From: an uncultured Clostridia bacterium
Lineage (GTDB): Bacteria; Bacillota; Clostridia; Saccharofermentanales; Saccharofermentanaceae
Direction of reading: 5' to 3'
Length of the DNA stretch: 55,568 nucleotides
Assembly (NCBI GenBank): GCA_946403085.1
Contig: CAMIYM010000016.1
Coordinates: 1 to 55,568 of the forward strand
Made by a program: the position numbers and the translations under genes
Shown here: one piece after another, positions 1 to 9,374 of the stretch
Layout of the letters: each line of letters starts with the position of its first letter
Position numbering within the stretch: the first letter of the stretch is position 1
Notes under the pieces: generated by a model
The model's input: the letters and a program-made list of their open reading frames with translations, nothing else
Database searches by the model: none
Told to the model about the DNA's origin: nothing

Positions 1-3000
1 CCCGAGTGTATCGACAAGGCTGAAGACCGTCAGATGTTCAAGGATACGATGGAAGCGATTGGTCAGCCCTGCATCCCTTCCAAGGTCGTAACCACAGTAG
101 AGGATGCGTTGGACTTTGCTGAAGAGATCGGTTATCCGGTCATCGTAAGACCTGCATTCACATTAGGCGGAACGGGCGGCGGAATTGCAAAGGATAAGGA
201 CGAACTTTTCGAGATCGCCAGAGGCGGACTTGCCCTGTCTCCTATCACACAGGTACTCATCGAGCGTGGTATCGCAGGATGGAAAGAGATCGAGTTCGAA
301 GTTATCAGAGATAAGGACGGCAACGTAATTACCGTCTGCTCAATGGAGAACCTTGACCCTGTAGGAGTTCATACAGGTGACTCCATAGTTATCGCTCCTG
401 CCGTAACGCTTTCAGATAAAGAGTATCAGATGCTCAGAACAGCATCTCTCAACATCATCGAAGCATTAGGTGTTGAAGGCGGATGTAACTGCCAGTTCGC
501 ACTTAATCCGAACTCATTCGAATACGCGGTAATCGAAGTTAATCCGAGAGTTTCAAGATCATCTGCGCTTGCATCAAAAGCGACAGGTTATCCGATCGCA
601 AAAGTTGCCACAAAGATCGCTATCGGTTACAGGCTCCATGAGATCGTAAATGCCGTAACAGGACATACATACGCTGCATTTGAACCTGCACTGGACTATG
701 TGGCTGTTAAGTATCCGAAGTGGCCTTTCGATAAGTTCGTATATGCGAAAAGAGATCTTGGCACACAGATGAAGGCGACAGGTGAAGTCATGTCCATCTC
801 TGATTCCTTCGAAAGTGCTCTCATGAAGGCAATAAGAGGTGCGGAGATCTCAGCTGATACACTTCACCTGAAGAAGATGGAAGAAGTATCTGATGAGGAT
901 CTTATGCCTCATTGCGTCAATGCAACAGATGAGCGTTTGTTCTATGTTGCTGAAGCTATCAGACGAGGCGTTGCAATAGAGAAGATCCACGAAGAGACAA
1001 AGATCGACATGTGGTTCTTATCAAAGATCAGAAATCTTGTTGAGTTCGAGAAAGCAATCGAAGGCAAGGACTTATCTTTCGATGAGTATGTAAAAGCTAA
1101 GAAGTACGGCTTCACAGACAAGGCTATCGCAAGGATCACAGGCAAGCCGGTAGAGCATAAGCTCAAGCCTACATTCAAGATGGTTGATACATGCGCAGGC
1201 GAGTTTGAAGCTCATACACCTTACTTCTATGCGACATTCAACACACCTGAAGCAGGTGGTGAGAACGAAGCTGATTTCGAGAAGGCAGGAGATAAGGATA
1301 AGAAGACTGTAATCGTATTCGGTTCCGGCCCGATCCGTATCGGTCAGGGAATCGAGTTCGACTACGCTGCAGTTCACTGCGTAAATGCATTAAGAGAATT
1401 AGGCTACAGAGTAGTTATCGTAAACAACAACCCTGAGACTGTATCCACTGACTTCGATACAGGTGACAGACTTTATTTCGAGCCTCTGACACCTGAAGAT
1501 GTAATGAACATTGTTGAGCAGGAAAAGCCTTTTGGCGTAGTAGTCGCATTCGGCGGACAGACAGCTATCAAGCTTACGAAAACACTTTCCGAGAATAACG
1601 TTAACATTATCGGAACTTCTGCTGATTCCATCGATATGGCAGAAGACCGTGAGAGATTTGATGAGCTCCTCGAAAGACTCGGAATCGCAAGACCTAAGGG
1701 CTTCTCTGTCCTTACTCTCGAAGAGGCTTTGAAGGCTGCGAACTCCCTTGAATATCCTGTCCTTTTAAGACCTTCATACGTTCTTGGCGGACAGAACATG
1801 ATCATCGCATTTAACGATGAAGACGTTAACGAATACATGAAGATCATCCTCTCTCAGGGCATCGAGAATCCTGTTCTTATCGATAAGTATATCCAGGGCA
1901 AAGAGATCGAAGTCGATGCTATCTATGACGGCAAGGATGTCCTCATTCCGGGACTCATGGAGCACGTCGAGCGTGCAGGAATCCACTCAGGTGACTCCAT
2001 CGCGATGTATCCTGCAAAGCATATCTACGATGACATGTATAAGAAACTTGCAGATACCACGATCGCTCTTTGCGACGGTCTTAAATCAACGGGTATCGTT
2101 AACATCCAGTACATCGTAAAAGACAACAGGATCTATGTTATTGAGGTCAATCCGAGAGCTTCAAGAACAGTTCCTTACATGAGCAAGGTAACAGGCATTC
2201 CGATGGTCGATGTCGCAATCGAAGTAAGCCTCGGAACAAAGCTTGCCGACATGGATTACGGTACGGGCTTCTACAGACAGTCACCTTACACGGCTGTTAA
2301 GGTACCTGTATTCTCATTCGAAAAACTTACAGACGTTGATACCCAGTTAGGACCTGAGATGAAGTCAACAGGTGAGGTATTGGGCGTAGGCAGAAACCTT
2401 TCAGAAGCTCTTTACAAAGGTCTTGTGGCAGCAGGCTACAAGATGTATAAGCGCGGCGGTGTATTCATCACGGTAAGAAATTCCGACAAGATGGAGATCG
2501 TCGAGATCGCGAAGAAGTTTGATTCCATGGGCTTCAAGCTCTATGCAACACACGGTACTGCTGATGCATTAAGACAGGCAGGAATGGAGGTTACCGCGGT
2601 ATCCAAGATCCACGAGTCAGATGAGAATAATACGATGACTCTTCTCGAGAGCGGCAAGATCAATTACATCATCTCGACATCCGCAAAGGGAAGACTCCCT
2701 GCAAGAGATTCAGTTAAGCTCAGAAGAAGAGCAGTCATGCTCGGTATCCCCTGCCTTACAGCTGTCGATACTGCAGATGCTCTTGCAGACTCACTTATGA
2801 GCCACTTCTCAGAGATCAACACAGAGCTCGTTGATATCAACAACATGCGTGACAAGCGCCGTAAGATCAACTTCACAAAGATGCAGGGATGCGGCAACGA
2901 TTACATCTATATCGACTGCATGGAGAACATGGTATCTTCACCTGAATCACTTTCAGTCTATATGAGTGACAGACACTTCGGTGTAGGCGGTGACGGTATC

Positions 3001-3702
3001 GTCCTCATCGCTCCTTCAAAGGTCGCTGACTGCCGTATGATCATGTTCAATCTTGACGGTTCTGAAGGCATGATGTGCGGTAACGCGATAAGATGCGTTG
3101 CAAAGTATATGTACGATGAACGCGGTCATAAGAAGAGACACATGAAGATCGAGACAAAGAGCGGCATCAAGTCACTGGAGCTTATGACATCAGGCGGTGT
3201 TGTAGTAAGAGTTAAAGTTGACATGGGCAAGGCAGAACTTAATCCGCCTAAGATCCCCTGCACGCTCCCGGGTGACAGAGCGATCAATGTTCCGGTAAAT
3301 ATAGACGGCGATCAATATAACATTACCGCAGTATCAATGGGTAATCCTCACGCTGTTGTATTTACTGATCTTGTGGATGTTATGGACCTCAATACGATCG
3401 GTCCGAAGTTCGAGTATTCGACAGACATCTTCCCTGAAAGAGTCAACACGGAATTCGTTAAAGTCATCGATGACCATACACTCAAGATGAGAGTATGGGA
3501 GAGGGGCTCAGGCGAGACCATGGCTTGCGGTACAGGCGCCTGTGCAACAGTTGTTGCAGCATGTGAGAACGGTTTCTGCAAGAAGGGTGAAGACATAAGA
3601 GTGATTCTTAAGGGCGGAGATCTCATTATCAGATATACAGACGATGCAGTCTTCATGACAGGTAACTGTGATAAGGTCTTCGAAGGATCCATGGAGGTCT
3701 GA
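1..3702 (+). CDS. carB-dapF: CarB-DapF fusion: carbamoyl-phosphate synthase large subunit joined to diaminopimelate epimerase (5' partial)
   Basis: The frame is open from base 1, and the visible product starts near residue 118 of a normal CarB (PECIDKAEDR), so the gene begins outside the window. Both ATP-grasp halves are present, with the GGTGGGIA and GPIRIGQGIEFDYA motifs, followed by the MGS-like allosteric domain. CarB makes carbamoyl phosphate for pyrimidines and arginine. Its usual C-terminal end (ELVDINNMR) is reached near base 2850, but no stop follows. The frame runs on into a complete DapF (KINFTKMQGCGNDYI onward), which epimerises LL- to meso-diaminopimelate. Both DapF catalytic cysteines are visible: MMCGN (codon 3076) and MACGTGAC (codon 3526). 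An in-frame ATG at 2845 could start a separate DapF, but no good ribosome-binding site precedes it. The stop overlaps the next gene (TGATG). Domain calls are very sure; whether one polypeptide is made is inference. Confidence 0.93.
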   Translation, partial: PECIDKAEDRQMFKDTMEAIGQPCIPSKVVTTVEDALDFAEEIGYPVIVRPAFTLGGTGGGIAKDKDELFEIARGGLALSPITQVLIERGIAGWKEIEFEVIRDKDGNVITVCSMENLDPVGVHTGDSIVIAPAVTLSDKEYQMLRTASLNIIEALGVEGGCNCQFALNPNSFEYAVIEVNPRVSRSSALASKATGYPIAKVATKIAIGYRLHEIVNAVTGHTYAAFEPALDYVAVKYPKWPFDKFVYAKRDLGTQMKATGEVMSISDSFESALMKAIRGAEISADTLHLKKMEEVSDEDLMPHCVNATDERLFYVAEAIRRGVAIEKIHEETKIDMWFLSKIRNLVEFEKAIEGKDLSFDEYVKAKKYGFTDKAIARITGKPVEHKLKPTFKMVDTCAGEFEAHTPYFYATFNTPEAGGENEADFEKAGDKDKKTVIVFGSGPIRIGQGIEFDYAAVHCVNALRELGYRVVIVNNNPETVSTDFDTGDRLYFEPLTPEDVMNIVEQEKPFGVVVAFGGQTAIKLTKTLSENNVNIIGTSADSIDMAEDRERFDELLERLGIARPKGFSVLTLEEALKAANSLEYPVLLRPSYVLGGQNMIIAFNDEDVNEYMKIILSQGIENPVLIDKYIQGKEIEVDAIYDGKDVLIPGLMEHVERAGIHSGDSIAMYPAKHIYDDMYKKLADTTIALCDGLKSTGIVNIQYIVKDNRIYVIEVNPRASRTVPYMSKVTGIPMVDVAIEVSLGTKLADMDYGTGFYRQSPYTAVKVPVFSFEKLTDVDTQLGPEMKSTGEVLGVGRNLSEALYKGLVAAGYKMYKRGGVFITVRNSDKMEIVEIAKKFDSMGFKLYATHGTADALRQAGMEVTAVSKIHESDENNTMTLLESGKINYIISTSAKGRLPARDSVKLRRRAVMLGIPCLTAVDTADALADSLMSHFSEINTELVDINNMRDKRRKINFTKMQGCGNDYIYIDCMENMVSSPESLSVYMSDRHFGVGGDGIVLIAPSKVADCRMIMFNLDGSEGMMCGNAIRCVAKYMYDERGHKKRHMKIETKSGIKSLELMTSGGVVVRVKVDMGKAELNPPKIPCTLPGDRAINVPVNIDGDQYNITAVSMGNPHAVVFTDLVDVMDLNTIGPKFEYSTDIFPERVNTEFVKVIDDHTLKMRVWERGSGETMACGTGACATVVAACENGFCKKGEDIRVILKGGDLIIRYTDDAVFMTGNCDKVFEGSMEV

Positions 3703-4364
3703 TGTTAAAGATCGACAGAAATTTCAAAGCGGCTGTTTTCGATATGGACGGACTGATCCTCGATTCAGAGATGACAGTCCTTCATATCTGGGAGCAGCTT
3801 GGTGAGAAATACGGTTTTGAAGGCATCCGCGAATACGGTATAAGCGTTATCGGAAAGAATAAGAAAGCTACCGTGGATGAATTTGCGAGAGTATACGGAC
3901 AGCCCGGTGAACCTTATGAAAGGGAACTCCGCCAGATCTATAATGTCCTGGCAGAGCAGGGCAAGGTCCCGCTGAAACCTCATACGATAGAACTTCTCAG
4001 TGCAATGAAGAATGCAGGGATGAAGATCGCCATTGCATCTTCTTCCACCAGGGAAGAAGTTACTTCACAGATGGAAGTTCTTGGCGCTCTGCCTTACTTC
4101 GATACATGTGTCTGCGGTGATCAGGTTACGAAGTCAAAGCCTGATCCCGAGATATTCCTTAAGGCATGCGATGCATTGGGTGTCAGACCTGAAGATGGTG
4201 TCGGCCTTGAGGATTCATTTAACGGAGTCCGTTCGTGCAAGGCTTCCGGCCTTTTTACGATAATGGTTCCTGATATCATTCAGCCTGATGATGAGATGAA
4301 GGCGCTTGCAGATATTATCCTGCCTTCATTAAAAGATGTTCAGGATTTCTTAAATCTCAAGTGA
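3702..4364 (+). CDS. HAD-superfamily phosphatase/phosphoglucomutase-like hydrolase
   Basis: This 220-residue protein has the HAD fold in the beta-phosphoglucomutase/phosphatase subgroup. The nucleophile motif FDMDGLILDSE lies near residue 14, motif II (SSSTREE) is in the middle, and the motif III/IV block KPDPEIFLKA...GLEDSFNG follows. The helical cap is inserted after motif I. Such enzymes dephosphorylate or isomerise small phosphorylated metabolites, but the substrate cannot be read from sequence. Its ATG overlaps the TGA of carB-dapF (TGATG), which points to translational coupling. The 3' end overlaps the convergent transporter gene by 25 bases. Confidence 0.88.
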   Translation: MLKIDRNFKAAVFDMDGLILDSEMTVLHIWEQLGEKYGFEGIREYGISVIGKNKKATVDEFARVYGQPGEPYERELRQIYNVLAEQGKVPLKPHTIELLSAMKNAGMKIAIASSSTREEVTSQMEVLGALPYFDTCVCGDQVTKSKPDPEIFLKACDALGVRPEDGVGLEDSFNGVRSCKASGLFTIMVPDIIQPDDEMKALADIILPSLKDVQDFLNLK

Positions 4365-5257
4365 TTATTGTTATAAAGATAGTTCAGCACGGATGCGCCG
4401 ATGATTATCGCGTATCCGATTATGCTGAGCCAGTCAGGGATCTCACCCAGGATTATCAGTCCGAGAAGTGCGGTGAAGATTACCGTTGAATAGTCGTATA
4501 TCGATATCTCCTTAGCAGGACATGCGGCATAAGCGGATGTTATGAATATCTGTCCGAAGCATGCGGATACGCCTGTCATGCAGCAGTAGAAGAACTGGAG
4601 CAGTGTTATCGGCTGGTATGTGAATATGATAAAAGGTATCAGCGCGATGCATGAGAAAGTCGAGAAGAAAGCTACAACGACTATACCGCGCTCACCTTTG
4701 AGGGTTGCTTTCCTTAAAAATGTGTAAGCTATGCCTGCACATATTCCTCCGATAAGTGCAATCACAAGTGGAAATACAGAGTCTCCGCTGATTCCGAGAT
4801 TGCCGAACAGGAAAGAAGGCTTTACGACAAAAACTGCGCCTACGATGGCAGTAAGGATAGCTGCCCACTGGAATCCGTCGGCGGCTTCCTTAAGCACAAT
4901 TATCGAAGTGAGCATCGCGAAAAAAGGAGACAGCTTGTTAAGCATCATCGCATCGGACATGTTGGTGTTGGAGATCGCATAGAAGTTTGCGATCACACCG
5001 ATCGTTCCGAATCCCGCACGCATGAGAAGATAAGGCCATGAGCCCTTCTTGATCTTAAACTTTTCGGGAGATCTCGCGAGGATCGTGTAAGACATGACGA
5101 TCGCGACAAGGTTCCTGAAAAATGCTTTCTGGAATACCGGCATGTCGCCTGCGAGGTTGATGAATAATGCCATGCATGCAAATGAGAATGACGATAAGAG
5201 GAGATATATGATGCCCTTTTTCCTGGGCGACAACTTATCGAAAACCTTGATCTGCAT
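4340..5257 (-). CDS. DMT-superfamily transporter, EamA/RhaT type
   Basis: This is a polytopic membrane protein of about 305 residues with roughly ten hydrophobic segments in two homologous halves, as expected for the EamA drug/metabolite transporter family. The second EamA repeat ends in YSTVIFTALLGLIILGE, a typical pattern. A longer frame runs upstream to 5371. The ATG at 5257 (MQIKVFDKLSPRKKG) is chosen because CAGAGGG sits about 8 bases upstream and the extra N-terminus looks unlike the family. The substrate is unknown; relatives export amino acids or other metabolites. The gene diverges from the operon starting at 5417 and overlaps the preceding HAD gene tail to tail. Confidence 0.87.
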   Translation of the reverse strand: MQIKVFDKLSPRKKGIIYLLLSSFSFACMALFINLAGDMPVFQKAFFRNLVAIVMSYTILARSPEKFKIKKGSWPYLLMRAGFGTIGVIANFYAISNTNMSDAMMLNKLSPFFAMLTSIIVLKEAADGFQWAAILTAIVGAVFVVKPSFLFGNLGISGDSVFPLVIALIGGICAGIAYTFLRKATLKGERGIVVVAFFSTFSCIALIPFIIFTYQPITLLQFFYCCMTGVSACFGQIFITSAYAACPAKEISIYDYSTVIFTALLGLIILGEIPDWLSIIGYAIIIGASVLNYLYNNNHLRFKKS

Positions 5258-5348
5258 GAATAAACCCTCTGAATTACTATCTTTCAGCAATAAAAATATA
5301 GCAATGTACGGGCGTTGTCTATATAACTTCTCTTGTTCAAAAGATAGA

Positions 5349-5377
5349 TTGACACGGCTATCTGCGCTCAATACAAT
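5349..5377 (+). promoter_or_regulatory. Sigma-A type promoter for the 5417-8487 operon
   Basis: A perfect -35 box TTGACA (5349-5354) is separated by exactly 17 bases from TACAAT (5372-5377), which matches TATAAT at five of six positions. The start codon of the first gene lies 40 bases downstream. Confidence 0.85.
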
Positions 5378-5416
5378 GAGAGGGTTGCTAAAATATTATA
5401 ATCTAGAGGTTTAAAT

Positions 5417-6376
5417 ATGCTCAGAGTTGGTATCCTGGGGTGCGGAAACATAGCGGCAAAGGTCGCTGACAGTCTCAAAGGCAATAAGAAAGTTGCCATT
5501 TGCGGAGTTGCATCCAGAGAAAGAACAAAAGCCAAGAAGTTTGCAGCCGCACATTGCCCGGATGCAAAGGTTTTTACAGGCTATGAGAAGCTTGCACAGA
5601 GTCCTGACATCGATCTCATCTATATAGCAACACCCAACACTTATCACTATGAACATGCGATCCTTTGCATCAAGGAATATAAGAACGTGCTTATCGAGAA
5701 GCCTTTTGTCATGAGCAAGGCTGAAGCTGACAGCATCTTCTTTGAAGCTAAGAACAGAGGCGTGTTTGTAGCTGAAGCTATGTGGACATCCTATGTTCCT
5801 CTCCATAAGCTCGCTCTCGAGTGGATCGCGGCCGGAAGGATCGGTGCAGTCAAATATGTAACTGCAAATCTCGGATATGACATCGAGACTGTTCCCAGAC
5901 TTAACAGCACGGTTCTAGGTGGCGGAAGCTATCTTGATCTCGGTGTGTATACGACTAATTTCGCACTCTCATTCATGGGTGATGACATCAAGGTCTCAAG
6001 AGTCTTTGCAAGAAAGGTCTCTTCGGGAATCGACAGGGATACCACATATTCCATGGAATCTGAAGACGGCAGCATGCTTGGAAACTTCTATGTAACCATG
6101 TGCGCAGATACGGACAGGGACGGTGTGGTAATAGGAGAGAAGGGAAAGATCAGATTCAGCAATATCAATAATTACCGTAAGATCAGCCTTTATTCACCTG
6201 ATGATACGCTCCTTGATGAAGCCATCGATGACAAGGATTATCTTCACGGTTATGTATATGAATTCGAGAGCTGCGCTGACGCTATCTCGAAAGGCCTTAT
6301 CCAGGCACCGGATATGCCCTGGAGCAGAACGATCAAAATCGCTCAGATCAATGACACGGTCCGCGCAATGATGTGA
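5417..6376 (+). CDS. Gfo/Idh/MocA-family NAD(P)-dependent oxidoreductase
   Basis: The 319-residue protein begins with a Rossmann motif (VGILGCGNIA). The family's EKP motif (VLIEKPFVMSKAEA, around residue 95) supplies the conserved lysine that contacts nicotinamide and substrate. The second half is the alpha/beta dimerisation and substrate domain, with GGGSYLDLGVY. Members oxidise or reduce sugars, inositols, dihydrodiols or similar polyols. The closest look is to the dihydrodiol/glucose-fructose type group, but the substrate is undefined. The start ATG follows AGAGGT by 7 bases and a strong promoter 40 bases upstream. It is first in a four-gene operon with queT, a methyltransferase and a CmpB-like protein. 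Confidence 0.9.
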   Translation: MLRVGILGCGNIAAKVADSLKGNKKVAICGVASRERTKAKKFAAAHCPDAKVFTGYEKLAQSPDIDLIYIATPNTYHYEHAILCIKEYKNVLIEKPFVMSKAEADSIFFEAKNRGVFVAEAMWTSYVPLHKLALEWIAAGRIGAVKYVTANLGYDIETVPRLNSTVLGGGSYLDLGVYTTNFALSFMGDDIKVSRVFARKVSSGIDRDTTYSMESEDGSMLGNFYVTMCADTDRDGVVIGEKGKIRFSNINNYRKISLYSPDDTLLDEAIDDKDYLHGYVYEFESCADAISKGLIQAPDMPWSRTIKIAQINDTVRAMM

Positions 6377-6377
6377 T

Positions 6378-6905
6378 ATGACAGATACTATTTCAAATCA
6401 GTCGAAGAACAAAAAACTTTTAAGATTCATTGTTTTCAATGGAATCGTTGCAGCCTTATATGTGGTGCTCACATATTTCCTCGCTCCGATCTCTTACGGT
6501 CCCATCCAGGCAAGAGTATCAGAGGTTATGACAGTCTTCCCGGTATTCTCCTGGGGCATGATCCCCGGCGTTACACTTGGATGCTTTATATCCAATCTCT
6601 TAAATCCTGATAATCTTGGTCCCGTAGATATCATTGGAGGAACTCTTGCGACACTTATCGCTGGTGTATTCTCACGCATGATCGGCAAGAAGAACATGTG
6701 GCTCGGAATTATTCCTCCCATTCTTGCGAACGGAATCATCGTAGGAGGATATCTTCCGTTCCTTCTTTTCGACGAAGTAACATGGCAGAGCGTTGCTCTT
6801 ACAATGCTCTCTGTTGCAGCAGGTGAAGCGGCAGTATTGGTAGTATTGGGAATCCCGCTCACAGCGGTAATAGGAAAGACAGGTTTGAAGAATAAATTAC
6901 CATGA
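6378..6905 (+). CDS. queT: QueT-type queuosine-precursor transporter (ECF S component)
   Basis: This 175-residue membrane protein has about five to six hydrophobic segments. It carries the QueT signature near the N-terminus: AALYVVLTYFLAPISYGPIQARVSE, then PVFSWGMIPGVTLGCFISNL. QueT proteins are S components of energy-coupling factor transporters and are thought to import queuosine precursors used to modify the tRNA wobble base. The shared ECF ATPase/T components are not in this window. Only one base separates its ATG from the upstream stop, and it overlaps the next gene by 4 bases (ATGA). No preQ1 riboswitch is recognisable upstream of the operon, so regulation by precursor is not evident. 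Confidence 0.88.
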   Translation: MTDTISNQSKNKKLLRFIVFNGIVAALYVVLTYFLAPISYGPIQARVSEVMTVFPVFSWGMIPGVTLGCFISNLLNPDNLGPVDIIGGTLATLIAGVFSRMIGKKNMWLGIIPPILANGIIVGGYLPFLLFDEVTWQSVALTMLSVAAGEAAVLVVLGIPLTAVIGKTGLKNKLP

Positions 6906-7513
6906 CACAGTATTTTGACCCTAACCCGACAACTCCTTCAGACAGAAAAGTGATTCCGTATAGAATGAACGGAATCAACTTTGAATTCTTTACGGATACG
7001 TCGGTTTTTTCCAGAAAGAACATCGACTTCGGTACAAATCTCATGATCGATGCCATCGTTAAGGACATCAAGGCAAGAGGTCCCAAGATGGAGCGGTTTG
7101 TAGATCTCGGATGCGGCGTTGGCGTCGTCGGGATCGTCATCAAATCATGCTTCATGGCTTTTGACGTAACCGGTGTGGATATCAATTCAAGAGCGGTTGC
7201 GCTTGCCAGGGAGAATGCCGCGAACAACGGTGTTAACTGCAGATTCATGTCCAGCGATATTCTTTTCGGAGTAAGAGATGAACGCTTTGACATCATCGCC
7301 ACAAATCCTCCTGTCAGGGCAGGAAAGAAGACAGTGTTCGGATTCTACGAACAGTCTTACGAAGTCCTTAATCCCGGCGGATACTTATATGTCGTGCTCC
7401 AGCGCAAGCAGGGTGCGCCTTCAACAATGGATAAACTGAAAGAGCTCTTCGGCAATTGCGAGACTTTGGCAATTGACGGCGGATACAGAGTTATGAGGGC
7501 GAGAAAAGAATGA
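6902..7513 (+). CDS. Class I SAM-dependent methyltransferase with MTS (RsmC-like) domain
   Basis: The 203-residue protein contains the SAM-binding motif VDLGCGVGVVGI (around residue 62) and the catalytic motif NPPVRAGK (around residue 138). The N/D-PP-Y/V/F type motif is typical of N-methyltransferases acting on rRNA or nucleic-acid bases. The family matches small YbxB/RsmC-C-terminal-like proteins, probably a 16S rRNA guanine-N2 methyltransferase, though the RNA target is inferred only. It overlaps queT by 4 bases upstream and the CmpB-like gene by 4 bases downstream, so it is co-translated with both. Confidence 0.85.
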   Translation: MTQYFDPNPTTPSDRKVIPYRMNGINFEFFTDTSVFSRKNIDFGTNLMIDAIVKDIKARGPKMERFVDLGCGVGVVGIVIKSCFMAFDVTGVDINSRAVALARENAANNGVNCRFMSSDILFGVRDERFDIIATNPPVRAGKKTVFGFYEQSYEVLNPGGYLYVVLQRKQGAPSTMDKLKELFGNCETLAIDGGYRVMRARKE

Positions 7514-8487
7514 CACTTCCATATCCTTTTGTTGAATCATACATGATGTTTTTTATCTACAGCTTTATCGGCTGGGTTGTAGAAGTTGTTTACTACGGTA
7601 TTACCGAGGGCAAGTTCATCAACAGAGGATTCCTTGCAGGCCCGTTGTGCCCTGTTTACGGATTGGGATTCTATGCTGCTATCTGGATATTCGAGCCTTT
7701 GAGGAGCAACTTCTTTGTCATCTTCTTCGGAATGGCAGCCGCATGTACGATAGTAGAACTCATAGCAGGTGTTATCCTCTATCACATGTTCCATATGCGC
7801 TGGTGGGATTACTCTGATTACAAGCTCAACTTCAGAGGCTACATCTGCCTCAGATTCTATATCTATTGGGGTATAGCCGCTTCGTTAGGAATCTATGTCC
7901 TTCATCCGCTCGTAAAGATGCTTATCCGTCATATCGACAGACGCGTTATGATCGGAGTCCTGATCTTCTTTACTTTGGTTCTCATAACAGACATTATCAC
8001 GACGATCATTACCATCATCGGATTCAAGAAAAAGTTCGAAGCTATGGAGAAAGTCGTCAGCGGAACGAAGGTCGTATCTGATCTTATCGGATCACAGATC
8101 TACGGTGCGGTGGATACGATCGTTTCCGTAAGCGAACCTACAAGAAATCACTACGAACAATATAGGAAACTGATCGACGAGAACAGAAGACAGGAAAGAG
8201 AACTCGCTGCACAACACAGAGCAGAGGAGAGGGCTTTTGCAAACCAGTTTACTGAAGTCGAGAAGGAAAGTATAAGGCGTGCGAAACAGAGCGCTACAAA
8301 TGCGATGGGTTCACTCGTAACTTCATTCAAAAACAACGAGAAACGTCTCGTAAAAGTTGTTATGGTCAGATCAAGTGATGCAGGCGCTGCCGTAATGAGA
8401 TTCATCAAGAGAAAGACAGAGAATGGTAATGATGAGATCTTCGATATTCCGGATGAGGATGCATCCTTGAAAGAGGAAAATGCATAA
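7510..8487 (+). CDS. CmpB-like (putative ABC transporter permease, DUF1113-type) membrane protein
   Basis: The 325-residue protein starts with a conserved hydrophobic block (FFIYSFIGWVVEVVYYGI), followed by FINRGFLAGPLCPVYG and WWDYSDYKLNFRGYICLRF. These are hallmarks of the family annotated as putative ABC-transporter type IV/CmpB. About five membrane segments occupy residues 10-180. The C-terminal third is a charged, probably coiled-coil cytoplasmic tail (RQERELAAQHRAEERAF). The biochemical role of this family is not established. It is the last gene of the operon and overlaps the methyltransferase gene by 4 bases. Confidence 0.82.
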   Translation: MTLPYPFVESYMMFFIYSFIGWVVEVVYYGITEGKFINRGFLAGPLCPVYGLGFYAAIWIFEPLRSNFFVIFFGMAAACTIVELIAGVILYHMFHMRWWDYSDYKLNFRGYICLRFYIYWGIAASLGIYVLHPLVKMLIRHIDRRVMIGVLIFFTLVLITDIITTIITIIGFKKKFEAMEKVVSGTKVVSDLIGSQIYGAVDTIVSVSEPTRNHYEQYRKLIDENRRQERELAAQHRAEERAFANQFTEVEKESIRRAKQSATNAMGSLVTSFKNNEKRLVKVVMVRSSDAGAAVMRFIKRKTENGNDEIFDIPDEDASLKEENA

Positions 8488-8525
8488 GCATTGATCAACG
8501 CTTAATAATTTTAAGGAGAATAAAA

Positions 8526-9374
8526 ATGTCATCAGCATGTGATTCATGTCCGTCAAAGAACGGATGCACATCCCAGGATTCCTGCCCGTCAGCAAACGGC
8601 ATTGCAAAGGATCCTCTTGCCAGCGGTTCTTCTATCAAGACCGTAATCGGCGTAGCAAGCGGTAAGGGCGGCGTAGGCAAATCGTTCGTTACATCAGTTC
8701 TTGCAGTACAGCTTGCAAGAAAGGGCTTTAAAGTCGGCATTATGGACGCTGATATTACAGGTCCTTCAATTCCTCAGGCTTTCGGCCTTAATGAGAATTT
8801 AAGAGCTACAGACGATCAGCTTATCGTTCCTGCAGAGACTTCCACAGGAATAAAGGCTGTCAGTGTAAACCTCGTTCTTGAGGATAAGGAGGCTCCTGTA
8901 ATCTGGAGAGGTCCTGTTCTCTCATCTCTCCTCAAGCAGTTCTGGGGACAGGTCAACTGGGGTCCTTTGGATGTTCTTTTGATCGATATGCCGCCGGGAA
9001 CAGGTGATGTTCCGCTCACAGTATTCCAGTCCATGCCTGTTGACGGTATTGTACTCGTAGCAACAAGCCAGGATCTCGTTTCCATGATCGTAAACAAAGC
9101 ACGCAACATGGCTTCCATGATGAAGGTGCCTGTTCTTGGCATGGTAGAGAATATGAGCTTCATTAAGTGCCCTCACTGCGGCGATGAGATCAGACTTTAC
9201 GGAGACGGTTCAACGATCGAGAAGTCTGCAGCCGAGATCGGTTCCAAGGTAACAGACAAGCTCCCGCTTGATCCCGAAGTAACAAAGCTTGTCGATTCCG
9301 GCAATGCCGAGAAGGTCAGCGAAGATCTCCTTTCCGGCACAACTGAAATGGTCATTGAGCTTATAAAGAAGTGA
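8526..9374 (+). CDS. mrp: Mrp/NBP35-family P-loop ATPase, iron-sulfur carrier
   Basis: The 282-residue protein has a deviant Walker A GKGGVGKS at residues 46-53, MDADITGPS, and the Mrp signature DMPPGTGDVPLT. Near the C-terminus KCPHCG provides the CxxC that bridges a 4Fe-4S cluster between monomers. The first 20 residues hold four cysteines (5, 8, 14, 20), an N-terminal cysteine cluster seen in NBP35-like members. The family carries or transfers Fe-S clusters to apo-enzymes in the cytoplasm. AAGGAG sits 9 bases before the ATG. The stop overlaps the GTG start of the lipoprotein gene. Confidence 0.93.
   Translation: MSSACDSCPSKNGCTSQDSCPSANGIAKDPLASGSSIKTVIGVASGKGGVGKSFVTSVLAVQLARKGFKVGIMDADITGPSIPQAFGLNENLRATDDQLIVPAETSTGIKAVSVNLVLEDKEAPVIWRGPVLSSLLKQFWGQVNWGPLDVLLIDMPPGTGDVPLTVFQSMPVDGIVLVATSQDLVSMIVNKARNMASMMKVPVLGMVENMSFIKCPHCGDEIRLYGDGSTIEKSAAEIGSKVTDKLPLDPEVTKLVDSGNAEKVSEDLLSGTTEMVIELIKK

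Noticed and set aside
2845..3702. Separate dapF gene starting at the internal ATG
   Set aside because: No Shine-Dalgarno precedes the ATG and the upstream CarB frame has no stop; internal initiation is possible but not supported.
5378..5416. preQ1 riboswitch ahead of the queT operon
   Set aside because: The leader is under 40 nt after the -10 box and lacks the preQ1 stem and A-rich tail; queT is also the second gene.
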